A stretch of DNA of 64,000 nt from Buxus sempervirens. Its lineage: Eukaryota > Streptophyta > Magnoliopsida > Buxales > Buxaceae. The DNA is taken from positions 54,867,197 to 54,931,196 of the forward strand of contig OX387184.1 of assembly GCA_947561395.2 (NCBI GenBank), given 5' to 3'. Under the pieces are notes generated by a model. It searched no databases, was not told the DNA's origin, and saw only the letters and a program-made list of their open reading frames with translations. Position 1 is the first letter of the stretch. Every line of letters begins with the position of its first letter. The position numbers were made by a program, and so were the translations under genes. Below, piece by piece: positions 53,742 through 64,000 of the stretch.

Positions 53742-55380
53742 ATTTTTCTCTCCCTCGCCCCTGGTGCTCTCTTCGCCCTTCTACAGTTTGTTATTAGGTG
53801 GGTTTCTCAGAGAGAGAAAGAGTCTCTCCCTCACCCGTCTCTCTCTCTTTCTCTCTCTCTCCTCTACCTGCTTTCCTCTTCTCTTCCCGATTTTCTAAGG
53901 CTTCTGGAACCCTCAGTGATGCCTGCCTTCTGGAACGTTCGACCGACTATTGGAAGATGACGCTTCTTCAAAAAATACCTCTCCAATCTCCTTTCCCTAC
54001 TTTCTGCAACCCTAGCAAAAATAGCCGGTTTTCTTCAGCCTCGAACTTCCGAGCCTCTCACCCTCCCCTCTCCCACGTCCCGATTTTATCCTTTAAAAAA
54101 ATTCCTGTGGAATAGGATGAGATTTTGTCCTCCAAAGACTTCTTGATTGTTCCGGAACAATCCTTCCAATTGGCGTTATCGTAAAAGCTCGGGTGCAAGG
54201 TGTTGAGGGCGCGTTCTCCATTGCTGCTGCTTCTCTCCCGTCGCTCCATGACTCCTCTTCTTCAAGCAATCATGCTCTCCAACAAGGTAACCACTATTTC
54301 CCTTTATTACATGAAGGTTTGACAATGGTGTCCGACCAATAACGCGGCCAAGTGCATCCACGGAGGACAGCTTCCCACTCTCTCAGCCTTAGGATCTCAT
54401 CTCCTCTCTCCTCACTTCTTCGGATCTCTAGAAAACTCTGTCGTCTGTTATTGTGAGGGTAGGAAGGGAAAACCCTGAAATCGCTCCAATTCTTTGTGTT
54501 TTTTGAGTTTCTCTGATTTTCACGTTTGATTGGTCCACTTGATGCGCTTATCGATATTTTTCAGTGATCATGAACTCTTTGGGAACGATTATTTTGGGTT
54601 AATCTCTACGGATTTTGGTGATGTTCCAGTTGGATTGCAAGTGCTTGGCTGGAGTGGGTTTCGGCGTAGGGATCTGCTTATTCTTCTGCAGAAATCTTTG
54701 ACTAGAACGACGAAGAGGTCTATTGTTCTTTCCTTTATTTTCTTTTTTCTTTTTTTTTTTTTTACTATAATGTAATTTTTTGAAATTCGTTACTGTTGGA
54801 TGCTTAGATATCTGGTTTTGGGTTTTTCTTTTTGGTTCATTGCTACCACAATTATGGTATTACAATTGTTTGTAATAGGTTTATACGAGATGGGTCATGC
54901 TTTAAGTCTTTTGAATTGGAGTCGGTGAATTTTGGTACATCTAAGGAAATTTATTTTTCTACGTGTTTACTTTAGGTTGATTCTATAGAGGTATATTAGC
55001 CTCTTACAATCTGATTTGAGATGGATCAGCAGTGAAGATGATAAGAAATAGCAGAGTGGAGAGTGTGCTCCGTCAGTCTTATCCTAACGCCTTTACCTCC
55101 CTTAACGGTGTTATTCAACACTTTGAAGCGAAGCTCCTCTTCCACAAGGCCGGCTTCATTAGAGACCAGATTGACCTTCTATTCTGCTTGCACATGTAGC
55201 TCCATCATCCAAAAATGCCGAAGGAAAGGTTTGATTCTGCCCCCAATTTCATCACTTCTGGAACTGCTTTTTGTTGTAACGGTGACAAAGCAGAGAAAGA
55301 CCGTTATCCAGACACCGAGTTGCTAGAGTTGGTAAACAGGGCCGACAAATTGAAATCCGATGAGAAGGATATTGCATAGA
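53742..55380 (+). pseudogene. Captured or decayed gene fragments, family unrecognised
   Basis: A CT-rich leader (53790-53880) precedes ATG 53957, MTLLQKIPLQSPFPTFCNPS ... FRASHPPLSHVPI, which has the Ser/Pro/Arg-rich look of a plastid transit peptide and stops at 54113. A frame at about 54180-54340 reads VKARVQGVEGAFSIAAASLP, SLHDSSSSSNHALQQG. At 55040-55380 two neighbouring frames read VLRQSYPNAFTSLNGVIQHF, EAKLLFHKAGFIRDQIDLLF and MPKERFDSAPNFITSGTAFC, ELLELVNRADKLKSDEKDIA. These resemble real coding DNA but I cannot name the families. Stops lie between the pieces. They may be Helitron cargo. Confidence 0.45.
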
Positions 55381-56071
55381 GACAGATCCGGTCTTCTTTT
55401 AATTAAATAATAATAACAATAGTAATTGTATGATATTAACAAACTCATAATCTTCGTTGATTCTGACAATGAAACGGTGAGATCTATTCTTTCAAAGTTT
55501 ACACATTTTTAATTTATTCTTTCTTTTCCTTAGAAGTTCTTAAATGGTAATTTCTGAAGTTATTTACGTACAGGAGTTGTTTGAGTATTGTCTAATTTTG
55601 AGATTGTTGTGTTTGTTGATAGCTTCAGCTTGGTGTGGACGGGAGCTATTCTCTCTATCTATCAAAAGAAGATACCTGTTCAGTTATTGGGCGAGCGCTA
55701 ATAAAGGTAAATTGAGAGTTTTATTTGCTTTATGTGTTTAAATTTCAGTAGATGCAGTAACTATGATGTGAATTTGCTAGAGAAAACTTCTTGACACTTC
55801 TATTACCATATATTAACTATCTCCTGTTTTGATATATAACAGTCTTGCTTATCCCTTAACTATGTTATTCTTCTTCCTTCTATAGCAATAAATCTAAGAT
55901 CCCTGGGCCACTTTTCCTCACAACACCTCTGTGATACTCTCATCCTAATCATATACAGTTCAATTTCTAGATTTAAGCTTTCCACCTCCAGGTCTATCAG
56001 TAACTAATTCAGCACAATTATATAAAATTAAGGTACTTAAGATCCAATAAATTATGACCATTAGGGTTCAA

Positions 56072-58409
56072 TCTACTATAATAAGGATCTCAATGTTTTG
56101 ATCATCTAATGCTTATACATACTTTTTCCGTTTCAGTTTTTGCTTTGTTTGTTTTTGGTTGTTAATAAAATAATTGTATGAGTTACATAAGTATTGCAGC
56201 TACTTTAGATGACAAGACTATATGACATTGGCCTAATATGTCAAATGGATGAGTGTGTGTCCTTAGTTTTCTTATAATTTTGTACTAAAATGCACAACCT
56301 TCTAATCAAGAAAGCATAAAAATGCATTTTATTGTCACAATATTTTTGATATAATACATTTTTACTATGCTTCAGTTTTTTCATTTGAGCTTTGATATTC
56401 ACATTTTGAGTGATCCAAACTACTATAAGTTTTATTCTATTTTTGGCAGTTGTACACAATTTTACTCATATTCACGTTTATGTAAGTATATAAGGTGTCA
56501 CCTCTTTATTTTGACATTTTGACAAGATTCTGGTTACCTGTGCAATGCACGAGTTGTCTGCTAGATCAAACTCGGTGATTTGGTATGCTATTTCCTTTTG
56601 TTTTCGTAAGACATTAGATTAATGGGTTCTCCTTTTTTATTTATTTCTTCGATTTCATATTTTCATACAATTTTATATCATGAGAATCTGTATGTGAACA
56701 TTATTACCCAACATCACTTCGATGGGAAGGTTTATTTCTTCCTTCATTACTTTGGTTTTGGAAAATCAATCTTAGATTTCAAGGTTTCGATCTTAGTCTC
56801 ATTTCTTTTGTTCTTTCCAATGCAATGCCATTATCATAATCGATGTGTGTTTTCTTGCTACTTGAGAGAGGGAGGGAGGGGAACACAAAAATTTTCGAAT
56901 CTCAAGTTGCTCAAAGAGAAAAACTGAAGTCGCTCTCGCTTTTTCTCCATTTGTAAAATGTATTTTTTCCCCCTTTTCATTCTTATTTTTCAGATAAATT
57001 GTTGAGAGCAACTGTTGCTTTCATGTCCTAACAAAGGTCTATTGTTCTCTTCTGAGAATCAATGATGGTTCCTTTTTTTCTTTTTATGAAACTGAAGTCG
57101 CTCTGATTTTATTTCAGGTATTTTCCAGGTGTTCAATGATACTGCTCTATGGACGATTGGGTTTGTGCTATTTTACAAATTCTATTTGTACTACTTTATA
57201 TGCACATCTTTTTTTATTTACCATATTACCTTAGTGGTACTAGATTTTGACTTTTTTTATAATCGGTATCAGGCTTCTCTTAAGAAGATTGCTCCCACCT
57301 GGATGAATATTTCCTTAGCAATGAAGAAGGATCTTGACAGATAAAGCATTTGGTTGGGTGCTTGAGTTAAGATGTAAGAGCTTTAACTATCTGTGTCAAT
57401 TTTTTAATTGTTTTTCCTTTTATATGTATGTATGCTTATGCTGTTGCTTTTACTTTGGATGGTGTGACTATTTGAGTAACATTTTCTACTTCATGATTCA
57501 GGTATGTTCAGTTTTGCAATAATAAAAGGAAAATTTAAACCATCACAACGACAACTATAATGTAATGCATTCAGGCATCTTCAAGCATTTGTTAGTGTTA
57601 TGTATCAATGTCAAGATGTTTTTCAAAGCTTTCAAGATAAGTAACGAGGAGAGACATTTTGGATAGTTATTCAAGATATATTCAGCTTATAGAGAGTTTG
57701 TGATAAGATTTACTACAATGCATTTGCACATGATCTTGAGCTTGCAATCTTTTTTAGGTTTATCTATATGTATCTTTAAGGAAGAGTGAAACACAATTTT
57801 GGTTTTTATTTTCTAGGACTTTAGGTTACAAGCATTTTTCCTTTTTGTGTGATAAGCCTCATTGGGATACAAAAGTTGGGAAGAAATTCATTATTTATTA
57901 TACTTACTGATGTGGCTATGATATGAAGGTACTCATCTTTTTTTTTTTTTTTTTTATCAAATTAGAATTTTTTCCCTTTTTCATGCTTATTTGCAGAAGT
58001 TAGAATACATGAAGAATCCTAGAGTTGAACTTTGAACATGAATCAAATAAAGAGTGGAATGTACATTACTACTAAAAAATGACTTCAGCTACTCATTAAA
58101 AATACATTAAACTTTACATGTCAAATAAATTTTGAGACCCCAAGACTTTATTCTTTCATGAATATTACCTTAAAGGGTGAAAATAAAAAACTTCTTACAT
58201 TAATGCTTATTACAAATACTTTCCTATCATGTTTGTGAAATAAAATTAATCTTTTTTAAGGATTAATTATAATGATTTCATATGTTAATTAATTAACATA
58301 CTAAATTTTAAATATTCTAATGAATTTATCACAATATAATTAAGATAAACTCCTTTTACAAATCCTACTGTAACTAATTTCCCGTGCGTAGCACGGGTTA
58401 CAATGCTAG
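56072..58409 (+). mobile_element. Helitron (or 3' part of a larger one) with captured gene sequence
   Basis: The 3' end is clear: hairpin CCCGTGC-GTA-GCACGGG at 58381-58397, then TTACAATG and CTAG at 58406-58409, followed by T. A plausible 5' end is TCTACTATAATAAGG at 56072, preceded by A, giving 2.3 kb. An alternative start is TCTATTATATAAAGG at 53608, giving 4.8 kb. There is no Rep/helicase gene, so it is non-autonomous. It contains the arabinosyltransferase fragment at 57270-57395. Confidence 0.65.
57270..57395 (+). pseudogene. Exon fragment of a hydroxyproline O-arabinosyltransferase (HPAT-like) gene
   Basis: After an acceptor-like ATCAG at about 57268-57272 the plus strand reads ASLKKIAPTWMNISLAMKKD and, one frame over, DKAFGWVLEL. 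Plant HPATs carry the block ALKKIAPTWMNVSLAMKND..TDKAFGWVLEM in the same order. A small deletion shifts the frame between the two halves. HPATs add arabinose to hydroxyproline of extensins and CLE peptides in the Golgi. This copy is a fragment. A possible additional exon (VFNDTALWTIGF, about 57131) is not recognisable as HPAT. Confidence 0.75.
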
Positions 58410-60069
58410 TAATAATAATTACAAAATGTTTACAAGTCTGTTGAGGGCATTTTTGGAATAAATCTTTTGTTAACGGTAAAATAGCAAAATAACAGTCATT
58501 CTTAATCTATTATCCTTATAAAAGTAGGATCGCACCAAACATTTTGTTTGATTTTTATCCTTTAATTAATTATAAAATATATTATAAAATTCTTTCTTTA
58601 AGGAATGAGTCAAACGGTTTAATATTAGTATTATAGTCCCGAGAGTAACGCATTTGGAAAAATTGATTTTTAGTGATTAACATAATTTAGATTCAATCTT
58701 AATTCTTGGTAATTTAGAAATAGTGATAATTTAAAGACATAATTAAGAACCAGTGTTTATTCCATAAATGCCTTTACAATCAAATTTTTTTTTCCATCAA
58801 GTTTTGGTATTTTTGAAAGAAATTTTATGCAATAAAAATGAAACTTATTTTTAGTTACTTTAAAAATGTATCACTGTTTCTTGATTATGGAGAATTGAAT
58901 CATAGGCGGCATTGTTTGAACATTGGTTTTTAGCGATATTTTTCAATATATTTCAGATTCAGTCAGCCATTTCTTGGTAATTGATAATTAGTGATACTTT
59001 TTAAACATAATTCAAAAATGATATCATTCATGAAAAATCTCTTCCAAAAATATCCTCAAAAGACTTTGGAAACCTTTTCACTCATTTTACTACAAATGAA
59101 ATTTATAAGTCTTTGTAGGGTATTTTCGGAAGACTTTACAAAAGCACACTTAAGAAACTCGTATACAAGTTGTTTTTTATTGTAGGTTAACAAGTCTTTT
59201 AAGGGTATTTTTGGAAGAAATTTGTTATGAATAATAAATTAAAATTCATTTTTATTTATTTTAAAAAGTATCACTAATTTCTAATTACCAAGATTTAGGT
59301 GATTGAGTCTATGTTATTTTATACCCAACGTATCATATTAGTATTCAAGGTCTCTCCTTAACAAAATTTTAGTTATTGAACTACTATTACATCCTTTAAC
59401 ATAAAAATAAATGATGAACTTCATTTTGTCATATATTAATAAATATGAAGATCGCTGTTTCTATCTCACCCAGATATCTTAGACGTTGTCATTCTTAAGC
59501 TATAAATTCTTATATGGAGAAAGTTTTATATGTTTTACCTAAATAGTGACAAAATATTTAAGAATAATTAGTTTGAAGTTATTCCACTATCGTGCGCTTA
59601 AGTAGAAATAAAAAATAACATTTAAGAATAAATACTTCCAAGTTATTCCATTAAAAGTTATAACCATATTATTATGCTATATGAAAAATCACAAATCCAA
59701 AAAGACACAATAGTAACTAACCAAATCCAGTTATTCAAATCACTAAAACTTGTCTAATGGTTAAATACTGTTCTTATTTCCTTCGTTTTTGTCTAACAGT
59801 TTTTTTATATTAAATAAACGAATATTACAACGTGCACGTGCTTCCTCGGCTAGTTACTTTAAAAAGTATCAATTTCTAAGAATTAAGAATTAGGTGATGG
59901 GTTATTTTCAAAAATCATAACAAAAAACCAATTTCCCATTATTTAGTAGGAGGTGAAGGTGTTTGGTCCACTTGGCGTCAAATTAGCTGTTTGTCAAACT
60001 AGCCGTGACATGCTGCCAACGTGCCATTTAAGGCATGCCAACTATGCTAGCATGCCATGCTAACCTGCT
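58410..60069. repeat. Spacer made largely of a dispersed AT-rich repeat family
   Basis: Phrases AAGTCTTTTGAGGGTATTTT-TGGAAGAAATTT, TTAAAAAGTATCACTAATTT and AATTACCAAGAATTAGGTGA recur at about 58440, 58790, 58860, 59100, 59190, 59265 and 59855, in partial and permuted order, and also at 42830 and 53400. It looks like several decayed copies of one MITE-like repeat. 59960-60060 has four copies of ATGCCA/TGCTAGCATGCC-like words. No gene. Confidence 0.55.
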
Positions 60070-60568
60070 TGTTACTCAGAGAGCCGATTGAGAGGCGATT
60101 TTGTGGCAGCGATTTTATTGTTTTTTGAGAATCCCGAGGCTTGTTTGCAGTGCTTTACCACCGGTTTTCCTTTCCTGGTTTTGTGGTTTGTTAGTGGGTT
60201 CCCCTTTGGTTTCCTGGTTTCCCTGTGTTTCTTCAAAGCGGTTCTCGGTTTCAGCTTCTTCTCCGTTTTGGTTTTCCTGGGGTTCTGCTCGGCGTTTTTG
60301 TTGCTTCTTTCTCTCTTTATCTTTGTTCAGCTTTTCGGTTTTCTTTCCTGCTCTCTCTTTCGCCTCGCTGGTCCTCTTTCTCTTGTGTCTTGCTTGTTGT
60401 GTGTGTTTTGCTGGGTTTTTCGGTCGTGTGTTTGCTGAGGTGCTTTCCTCTTTGGTTTTATCCTTTGCTTGGGGCTTTGGTCGGTTTTTCTCCATGAACT
60501 AAGTTTAGTTTGCTCCCTGTGTGGTCCTCTTCCCGGTTTCTTTCTCCGCTGCTTCGCTAGTCTCTATC

Positions 60569-61903
60569 ATGGAGGAGATGGTCAAAGATTTTCAAGACAT
60601 GCTCCTCCCCTCTCGGCCTCAGTGGATTTTTACCCTTTCCAACAATGAAAGGGACCGATTGGCTTATAAATGGCGTAATCTCTTGGTGGTGGTTATCTTT
60701 TCTGCTTCTTCGTCCCTCAACGCAGTTAAAAATTTCACAGATCGGGTTTGGAAGGGTCTCTCGATTTTAAATCATGAGCTTCTCTCTCCTAACAAATTCC
60801 TTCTCACTTTTGCAAATGAGGATGAACTTCTTGCCATTTTATGGAGACGTCCTTGGTTCATTAATGGTGCTTTCACTATTATGGAGCAAGTAAAGTCTCC
60901 TGAAGAAGCCTCTCTCCGGGAATCCTCTCTGTTTGTGGTTTGGGCTCAGTTACACAATCTACCTCGCTCCTTGCGTGACGAGGAAGTGATGAACAGGCTA
61001 GGGAGTGAGTTTGGTACTGTGCTGGAAGTTGACATTCCCAAACCCTCGGATTCGTATCAACCTGCCCTCAGATGGGAACTGAAGCTGACGCATCCCATCC
61101 CCCCTGGGATTTTTGTTAAGGATCTTGACGACCGAACAGAATGGGTCACCTTCGCGTATGAAGGCATTCCTGAATTCTATTTCTCTTGTGGTCTGGTAGG
61201 GCATACTTTGAATGTGTGTGAAATTATCTCGTCGGGAAAGGTTCTAAAGCTGCCATCATCGAACAACTCCTTGAGCTACTCTTCTCTGAATCGTATAGAG
61301 AGTCGTCGACGAAGATTCCCTCCCATTCTTGCTATGGTTGATCAGCAGAGGAAGAAGACAAGTCACGCCCACTTCGATCCAGCTAAGTCTCCCCCACCTT
61401 CTGAGTCTTCCGCCGGCTCCGAGTTGACTCGGATGCTTGGGCCTGTCTATGATGCGGGGATGAGTTCCTCTAGCGGCCCGTGGGCCTCCCCTCTTGAGTC
61501 ACGTGCCCATATCTCGTCCCACTCAGTGGCATCCCCTGATCCAGCCCATGCTTTCACATTTGCGGCCCAGAGTTCACCTCTAAAGACTGGTAAAGGCCCG
61601 GTTTTCAATTTTCTGCTAACAGATTTCTTTTCCCAGTCTGTTCAGGCACAAGAATCTCTTCAAACGGTTCAGTTGTCAGCTTCTCCACACCTCAATATCT
61701 CGGAGATCACCATCCCTACCACAGTCAAGACTCCTCTTCGTAGAGGCCGGAGGCGATCAAATGCCTCATCCAGAGTTGCAGTGGAAAAGATGCCGGTGGA
61801 GTGTACCCTCGGGGAGTCCTCTTCCAACAAGAAGAAAAGAAAGCTTACCTTTGAAGAGTTGCCAAGTGATCGGGAAGCTCGACCTCCGGATTCGTACCCA
61901 TGA
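60569..61903 (+). CDS. ORF1: L1 ORF1 protein, DUF4283/CCHC type (444 aa)
   Basis: Start ATG 60569 (MEEMVKDFQDMLLPSRPQWI). An upstream in-frame extension to 60521 begins with GTG and is not needed. Residues about 20-150 form the DUF4283 domain of plant L1 ORF1 proteins (RDRLAYKWRNLLVVVIF, LSPNKFLLTFANEDELLAIL, RRPWFINGAFTIMEQ). A zinc-knuckle region follows near 205-220, FYFSCGLVGHTLNVCE, in which the position of the first cysteine is occupied by tyrosine, so metal binding may be weakened. The C-terminal half is Ser/Pro-rich, then basic (RRGRRRSN, NKKKRKLTFEE), likely for RNA binding or nuclear import. Its TGA stop overlaps the ORF2 ATG as ATGA. Confidence 0.9.
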   Translation: MEEMVKDFQDMLLPSRPQWIFTLSNNERDRLAYKWRNLLVVVIFSASSSLNAVKNFTDRVWKGLSILNHELLSPNKFLLTFANEDELLAILWRRPWFINGAFTIMEQVKSPEEASLRESSLFVVWAQLHNLPRSLRDEEVMNRLGSEFGTVLEVDIPKPSDSYQPALRWELKLTHPIPPGIFVKDLDDRTEWVTFAYEGIPEFYFSCGLVGHTLNVCEIISSGKVLKLPSSNNSLSYSSLNRIESRRRRFPPILAMVDQQRKKTSHAHFDPAKSPPPSESSAGSELTRMLGPVYDAGMSSSSGPWASPLESRAHISSHSVASPDPAHAFTFAAQSSPLKTGKGPVFNFLLTDFFSQSVQAQESLQTVQLSASPHLNISEITIPTTVKTPLRRGRRRSNASSRVAVEKMPVECTLGESSSNKKKRKLTFEELPSDREARPPDSYP

Positions 61904-64000
61904 AGCTTCTTTTCTGGAACAGTCACGGTGTGGGTCGCGCCGTGACGCAGCAGTATTTAAAAGACCAGCTTTTGTTACACTCCCCTAGTCTAATCCTCAT
62001 TTCTGAAACTTTTGCCCAGAGGAAACTTGCCGAAAAAATTGCTTTCAGAAATGGTTTTGCTTCTAACTGTGTAGCTCTTCCTGCTTTCAACCAAAGGGAA
62101 GGTTATTTAATTATGCGGCGCCCTGGTTTTTTTGTTGATGTTCTTGATTCTGATGAATGGTTTGTAGTCTTACAGGTCTCTCATAAAGGCCCCACCTGGC
62201 ATATCATTTTCGTCCATGCCAACACCAAAGTTGATCTCCAATTGGTCCAATGGAGACATATTGAAGTTCTATCTTCTTCCTTTCATACCCCATGGATGTT
62301 ATATAGTGATTTTAATGCTATGCTCAATCAGTCAGAGAAAAGAGGAGGTAATGCGATTAACAAAAGACAATGCTCTGCTTTCAAAGAGCTGATCAACAAT
62401 TGTTGTCTCTCTGAAGTTAACTCCAAAGGTCCTAGATTTACGTGGTGTAATGGTCAGCAAGGGTTGAGGCGCATCTCTGAACGTATCGATCGGTGTTTTT
62501 TCTCAATTGACTATTTCGATTTCTTCCCTCACCCTCTGCTTTTTGCTCAGCCTATTTTTGCGTCTGATCATGCGGTGATGGTCATGGAGTTACTGCACGA
62601 AAACAGAGGGGCACGGCCGTTCCGCTTTGAAGCTTTTTGGATAAATGAGCCAACCTGTTACGACACTATTCGGAATGTCTGGTCGAAGGATATCACTGGA
62701 ATTGGGGGGGGGGGGGGTTCTAACCGGGTTTTCTCTCGCAAGTTGTCTACCCTCACTTTTGAATTACGTCGTTGGAATAGAGAGGAGGTGGGGAACCTTT
62801 TTTCCAAGAAAAACCGGATTCTGTCCGAGCTCACCACAGTCCAAGATCTCTTGGTTCGCTCACCATCGGATTATCTCGAAAGGGAGGAGTTCAGGCTTCG
62901 TCAATCATATTCGCTCCTCCTCCAGCAAACTGAAACTCTGTGGTTCCAGAAATCCCGGATTAATTGTCTCATGCATGGGGACCATAATACGTCTTTCTTT
63001 CACAAATCCACGTTGATTCGCCGGCAAAAAAATTTTATCCATTCCCTGCAGCGTGAAGACGGCGGGGAGACTCAGTCAAGGGAGGAACTTAAAACTGTTG
63101 TTATTGATTATTTCACAGATTTATATAAAGATTTGCCGCAATTTTCTAACATTGAGGTCCCCGGTCTTATTCCTCAGGCTATTTCTGCCGATCAGTCGGA
63201 TGACATTGCGCGAATCCCTTCCCCAGAAGAAATATGGCGAATGGTGTCGGATATGGGAGCTTTCAAAGCTCCAGGCCCGGATGGTTATCAAGGCATTTTC
63301 TATCAAAAATATTGGGACATTGTTGGTCCCGACATAGTGGCGCTCGTCCAATCCTTTTTCAGCTCCGGTATCATGCCTTCTAACCTTAATCATACCTTTA
63401 TCTCTTTAATTCCCAAAGTTTCGCATCCTCGTAAGATTTCTGAGTATCGTCCTATAAGTTTGTGCAATTTTGTTTATAAAATAATTTCAAAAATCCTCAC
63501 CAATCATATTCGACCTTTTCTTGCAGATTGTATTTCCCCAAATCAGTCTGCTTTTGTCCCGGGTCAGTCTATTAGGGATAATATTTTGCTAAATCATGAG
63601 TTGCTCTACTTTTTTCGAAAACAAAAAAAAACTAAATCCAAAAAATCTTCACAGCGGGGTATGTATGCGCTCAAGCTGGATTTCTCAAAAGCGTATGACA
63701 AGCTTAATTGGAATTTTTTGAATAGTGTTCTATCGGCTTTTGGTTTCAGAAACAAACTGCTTGATTTGCTTATGGCATGTGTCACCTCGGTTTCCTATGG
63801 GGTCTTGCTTAATGGTTCCCCTGTGGGTAATATTTTTGCTCAAAGGGGACTCCGTCAAGGAGACCCCCTTTCCCCGTATCTTTTTATTCTTTGTCAGCAG
63901 GTCCTATCCTTGGCGATTAATCGCGTGGAAAGCAAAGATCGATTTTGTGGGATTGCACTTAGGTGTGGAGGAATCAAGTTGTCGCATTTGATGTATGCGG
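61900..64000 (+). CDS. ORF2: L1 ORF2: endonuclease and reverse transcriptase (partial, runs off the window)
   Basis: ATG at 61900 overlaps the ORF1 stop by four bases (ATGA). The frame stays open for 700 codons to the last base. Residues 1-230 are an APE-type endonuclease: MKLLFWNSHGVGRAV, LILISETF, WMLYSDFNAM, RISERIDRCFF and IFASDHAVMVMEL. A run of 14 G at 62704-62717 encodes five glycines in frame. RT follows: KAPGPDGYQG (about 455), FISLIPKV, YRPISLCNFVYKIISKILTN, QSAFVPGQSIRDNILL, MYALKLDFSKAYDKLNW (about 588, motif A) and QRGLRQGDPLSPYLFILC. The window ends at ...LSHLMYA, just before the expected aspartates of motif C. The rest of RT and any RNase H lie outside. Confidence 0.92.
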   Translation, partial: MKLLFWNSHGVGRAVTQQYLKDQLLLHSPSLILISETFAQRKLAEKIAFRNGFASNCVALPAFNQREGYLIMRRPGFFVDVLDSDEWFVVLQVSHKGPTWHIIFVHANTKVDLQLVQWRHIEVLSSSFHTPWMLYSDFNAMLNQSEKRGGNAINKRQCSAFKELINNCCLSEVNSKGPRFTWCNGQQGLRRISERIDRCFFSIDYFDFFPHPLLFAQPIFASDHAVMVMELLHENRGARPFRFEAFWINEPTCYDTIRNVWSKDITGIGGGGGSNRVFSRKLSTLTFELRRWNREEVGNLFSKKNRILSELTTVQDLLVRSPSDYLEREEFRLRQSYSLLLQQTETLWFQKSRINCLMHGDHNTSFFHKSTLIRRQKNFIHSLQREDGGETQSREELKTVVIDYFTDLYKDLPQFSNIEVPGLIPQAISADQSDDIARIPSPEEIWRMVSDMGAFKAPGPDGYQGIFYQKYWDIVGPDIVALVQSFFSSGIMPSNLNHTFISLIPKVSHPRKISEYRPISLCNFVYKIISKILTNHIRPFLADCISPNQSAFVPGQSIRDNILLNHELLYFFRKQKKTKSKKSSQRGMYALKLDFSKAYDKLNWNFLNSVLSAFGFRNKLLDLLMACVTSVSYGVLLNGSPVGNIFAQRGLRQGDPLSPYLFILCQQVLSLAINRVESKDRFCGIALRCGGIKLSHLMYA

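Larger units (their letters stand above)
60070..64000 (+). mobile_element. L1 (LINE) element, 5' part, apparently undamaged as far as visible
   Basis: A T/G/C-rich leader of about 0.5 kb (60070-60568) is followed by ORF1 (60569-61903) and ORF2 (61900 to beyond the window). No stop or frameshift is seen in either ORF inside the window. The 5' boundary is approximate, because the target-site duplication cannot be checked without the 3' end. Confidence 0.85.

Noticed and set aside
60115-60495. 126-codon minus-strand frame rich in Lys/Glu/Gln over the L1 leader
   Set aside because: The leader is strongly pyrimidine-biased on the plus strand, which by itself yields a stop-poor, charged frame on the other strand. 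No family motif.

Overview
The window is nuclear DNA of a flowering plant, most likely a eudicot. The signs are spliced genes with GT/AG introns, F-box genes of the plant F-box-associated class, plant-type L1 elements, hAT and Helitron transposons, Tat/Ogre Ty3-gypsy elements, and fragments of typical plant genes (autoinhibited Ca2+-ATPase, GH17 beta-1,3-glucanase, hydroxyproline O-arabinosyltransferase). Nothing is bacterial. Only two clearly intact host genes are visible, both intronless F-box genes on the minus strand (44019-45080 and 52258-53322). Everything else is transposon, captured gene debris, or AT-rich spacer.

Layout. 1-830: remnant of a hAT transposase gene. 1458-1719: minisatellite of about 44-bp units separated by long G runs, leading into a candidate three-exon gene (1720-4157). 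5588-6068: tandem duplication of about 241 bp. 6080-8034: a hAT-type element carrying pieces of two unrelated host genes. 8534-39568: a nested LTR block. Its outermost layer is a solo LTR in minus orientation (TSD TTATT) whose U3 holds a GGTACCTTAG satellite. That satellite was hit by a second solo LTR (35789-38705) and by a 23.2-kb, very young, whole-looking Tat/Ogre-type element (11346-34558, TSD GAGGG). 39709-41186: a second hAT-type element of the same terminal-repeat family with a perfect 8-bp TSD. 41187-53600: AT-rich DNA with a Helitron end, the two F-box genes, L1 remnants, a small hAT MITE and several tandem repeats. 53608-58409: Helitron-like DNA with gene fragments. About 60070-64000: the 5' two thirds of an apparently undamaged L1 that runs off the window.

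The young Tat/Ogre element has two 2.28-kb LTRs, a tRNA-Arg-type primer site, gag-protease and RT-RNaseH-integrase reading frames, and two minus-strand, intron-containing genes of the plant-mobile-domain / DUF7745 kind between pol and the 3' LTR. Its most unusual property is a set of short inverted-repeat modules (TATCCGG-loop-CCGGATA) spaced every 38-40 bp. Clusters lie upstream of the LTR TATA box, upstream of each antisense gene and in the leader before gag. Related clusters occur in the neighbouring solo LTR, again directly upstream of a TATA box. This looks like a shared, element-specific promoter code and is the best candidate here for an undescribed system.
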